From Alistipes sp. (GTDB lineage: Bacteria; Bacteroidota; Bacteroidia; Bacteroidales; Rikenellaceae), in the NCBI GenBank assembly GCA_022511355.1, contig JAFLRS010000090.1, positions 1-6,808 on the forward strand: a stretch of DNA of 6,808 nt, in the 5' to 3' direction. The position numbers and the translations under genes are program-made. Shown in pieces: positions 6,417 to 6,808 of the stretch. Within the stretch, counting starts at the first letter, position 1. Each line of letters starts with the position of its first letter. The notes beneath the pieces are model-generated. The model ran no database searches. It saw only the letters and a program-made list of their open reading frames with translations, and had not been told where the DNA came from.

Positions 6417-6689
6417 ATGACAAAGGCAGACATTGTTAGCGAAGTGGCTAAGCAGACCGGCGCCGAGAAGGTAATGGTTCAGGCCGTCGTTGAGGCATTC
6501 ATGGAGTCGGTAAAGAACTCTATGATTAATAACGAGCCGGTATTCCTCCGCGGATTCGGCAGTTTCATCATCAAGAAGCGCGCGAAGAAGGTGGCACGCA
6601 ACATTTCGAAGAACACGACCATCACTATTCCCGAGCACAACATTCCGGCATTCAAGCCCGCGAAGAGCTTCGCAGCCAAGGTTAAATAA
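6417..6689 (+). CDS. HU/IHF-family nucleoid DNA-binding protein
   Basis: 90 residues, the standard HU length. MTKADIV at the start, the dimer core (GFGSF at 46-50), the basic beta-arm (KKRAKKVARNISKN, 53-66) and the C-terminal IPAFKPAKSF (76-85) are all in their usual places. HU dimers bind and bend DNA with little sequence preference and shape the nucleoid. The tip position that is normally proline in the RNP motif is isoleucine here (I63, RNIS), a variant I recall as common in Bacteroidales HU proteins. It has its own promoter and leader. The upstream region is A-rich with no Shine-Dalgarno sequence; the ATG at 6417 is fixed by the family's N-terminus. The next gene starts 80 bases downstream and has no clear promoter of its own, so some co-transcription is possible. 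Confidence 0.96.
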   Translation: MTKADIVSEVAKQTGAEKVMVQAVVEAFMESVKNSMINNEPVFLRGFGSFIIKKRAKKVARNISKNTTITIPEHNIPAFKPAKSFAAKVK

Positions 6690-6717
6690 ATCCTCGGCGG
6701 GACAGTTGAAAACAAGT

Positions 6718-6733
6718 CGGGAGGCGACTCCCG
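6718..6733 (+). other. Perfect hairpin with GCGA tetraloop downstream of HU
   Basis: CGGGAG (6718-6723) and CTCCCG (6728-6733) form a 6-bp GC-rich stem closed by GCGA, a GNRA-type tetraloop. Short flanking matches (GTTG upstream, CAAC downstream) could extend it across a bulge. No T-run follows on the plus strand, so it is not a classical intrinsic terminator. It could stabilise the HU mRNA 3' end, partly terminate, or act in the leader of the next gene. Confidence 0.5.
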
Positions 6734-6753
6734 CAACAGTGTAACCAAAAATT

Positions 6754-6761
6754 AGAAAGGA
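6754..6761 (+). promoter_or_regulatory. Shine-Dalgarno-like sequence before the COX24-like gene
   Basis: AGAAAGGA contains AAGGA and ends 8 bases before the ATG at 6770, the classical spacing. This stands out because Bacteroidota ribosomes usually hide the anti-Shine-Dalgarno tail and the HU, porX and NUDIX genes here have no such site. Confidence 0.45.
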
Positions 6762-6769
6762 TTGCTACG

Positions 6770-6808
6770 ATGCCAAACGGAAAAAAACACAAGCGTCACA
6801 AGATGGCG
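6770..6808 (+). CDS. Small basic AURKAIP1/COX24-domain protein, N-terminal fragment
   Basis: Only the first 13 codons are in the window: MPNGKKHKRHKMA. This matches the start of the roughly 30-residue, very lysine- and arginine-rich proteins found across Bacteroidota, annotated as AURKAIP1/COX24 domain-containing; the related mitochondrial protein AURKAIP1 is a small-subunit ribosomal protein. A ribosomal or ribosome-associated role is therefore likely but not proven from this fragment. The ATG is preceded by a Shine-Dalgarno-like AGAAAGGA. The gene follows HU by 80 bases on the same strand. Confidence 0.8.
   Translation, partial: MPNGKKHKRHKMA

Noticed and set aside
6700..6750. Resemblance of the HU downstream gap to part of a cobalamin riboswitch (CCCGCAAC...GTAACC)
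   Set aside because: The gap is only 80 bases, there is no B12-box sequence and the next gene is a small ribosomal-type protein. A chance match is more likely.

Overview
The window looks like a piece of core chromosome from a fairly GC-rich member of the Bacteroidales. An Alistipes-like (Rikenellaceae) genome is my best guess. The reasons are a PorX-type response regulator with a PglZ domain, a Bacteroidales-type HU protein, the start of a tiny AURKAIP1/COX24-domain protein, promoter boxes of the Bacteroidota type (TAnnTTTG), A-rich leaders mostly without Shine-Dalgarno sequences, and strong G/C preference at third codon positions. The genus is inference; the phylum is well supported.

Layout. 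Bases 1-510 (+) hold the C-terminal half of purC (SAICAR synthase, purine synthesis). A strong hairpin at 533-567 separates it from a convergent three-gene cluster on the minus strand, which reads from right to left: a NUDIX hydrolase (4037-3438), PorX (3417-1867) and a membrane-anchored GH25 muramidase with MORN-like repeats (1848-568). The gaps of 20 and 18 bases make one operon likely. A 63-base divergent control region (4038-4100) contains a perfect TAnnTTTG box for the minus operon, a near-match for the plus strand and a perfect 15-base palindrome between them. On the plus strand follows an S9 serine peptidase lipoprotein of the DPP5/acylaminoacyl-peptidase type (4101-6239). Then come a good Bacteroidota promoter (6284-6314), a structured leader, a 90-residue HU-family protein (6417-6689), a hairpin-bearing gap and the first 13 codons of a small basic COX24-like protein that runs off the window.

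How the genes may work together. purC, HU and the COX24-like protein are housekeeping genes. The minus operon is the most interesting part. PorX combines a phosphorylatable receiver with an alkaline-phosphatase-fold PglZ domain, which in characterised PorX proteins acts on oligonucleotides and controls type IX secretion. Here it is linked to a nucleotide-hydrolysing NUDIX enzyme upstream and a cell-wall hydrolase downstream, and it shares its control region with an envelope peptidase. Signal-nucleotide turnover coupled to envelope remodelling is a reasonable hypothesis, not something the sequence proves. I found no mobile element, CRISPR array, tRNA, rRNA or phage gene. The window has no gene-free stretch longer than about 180 bases.
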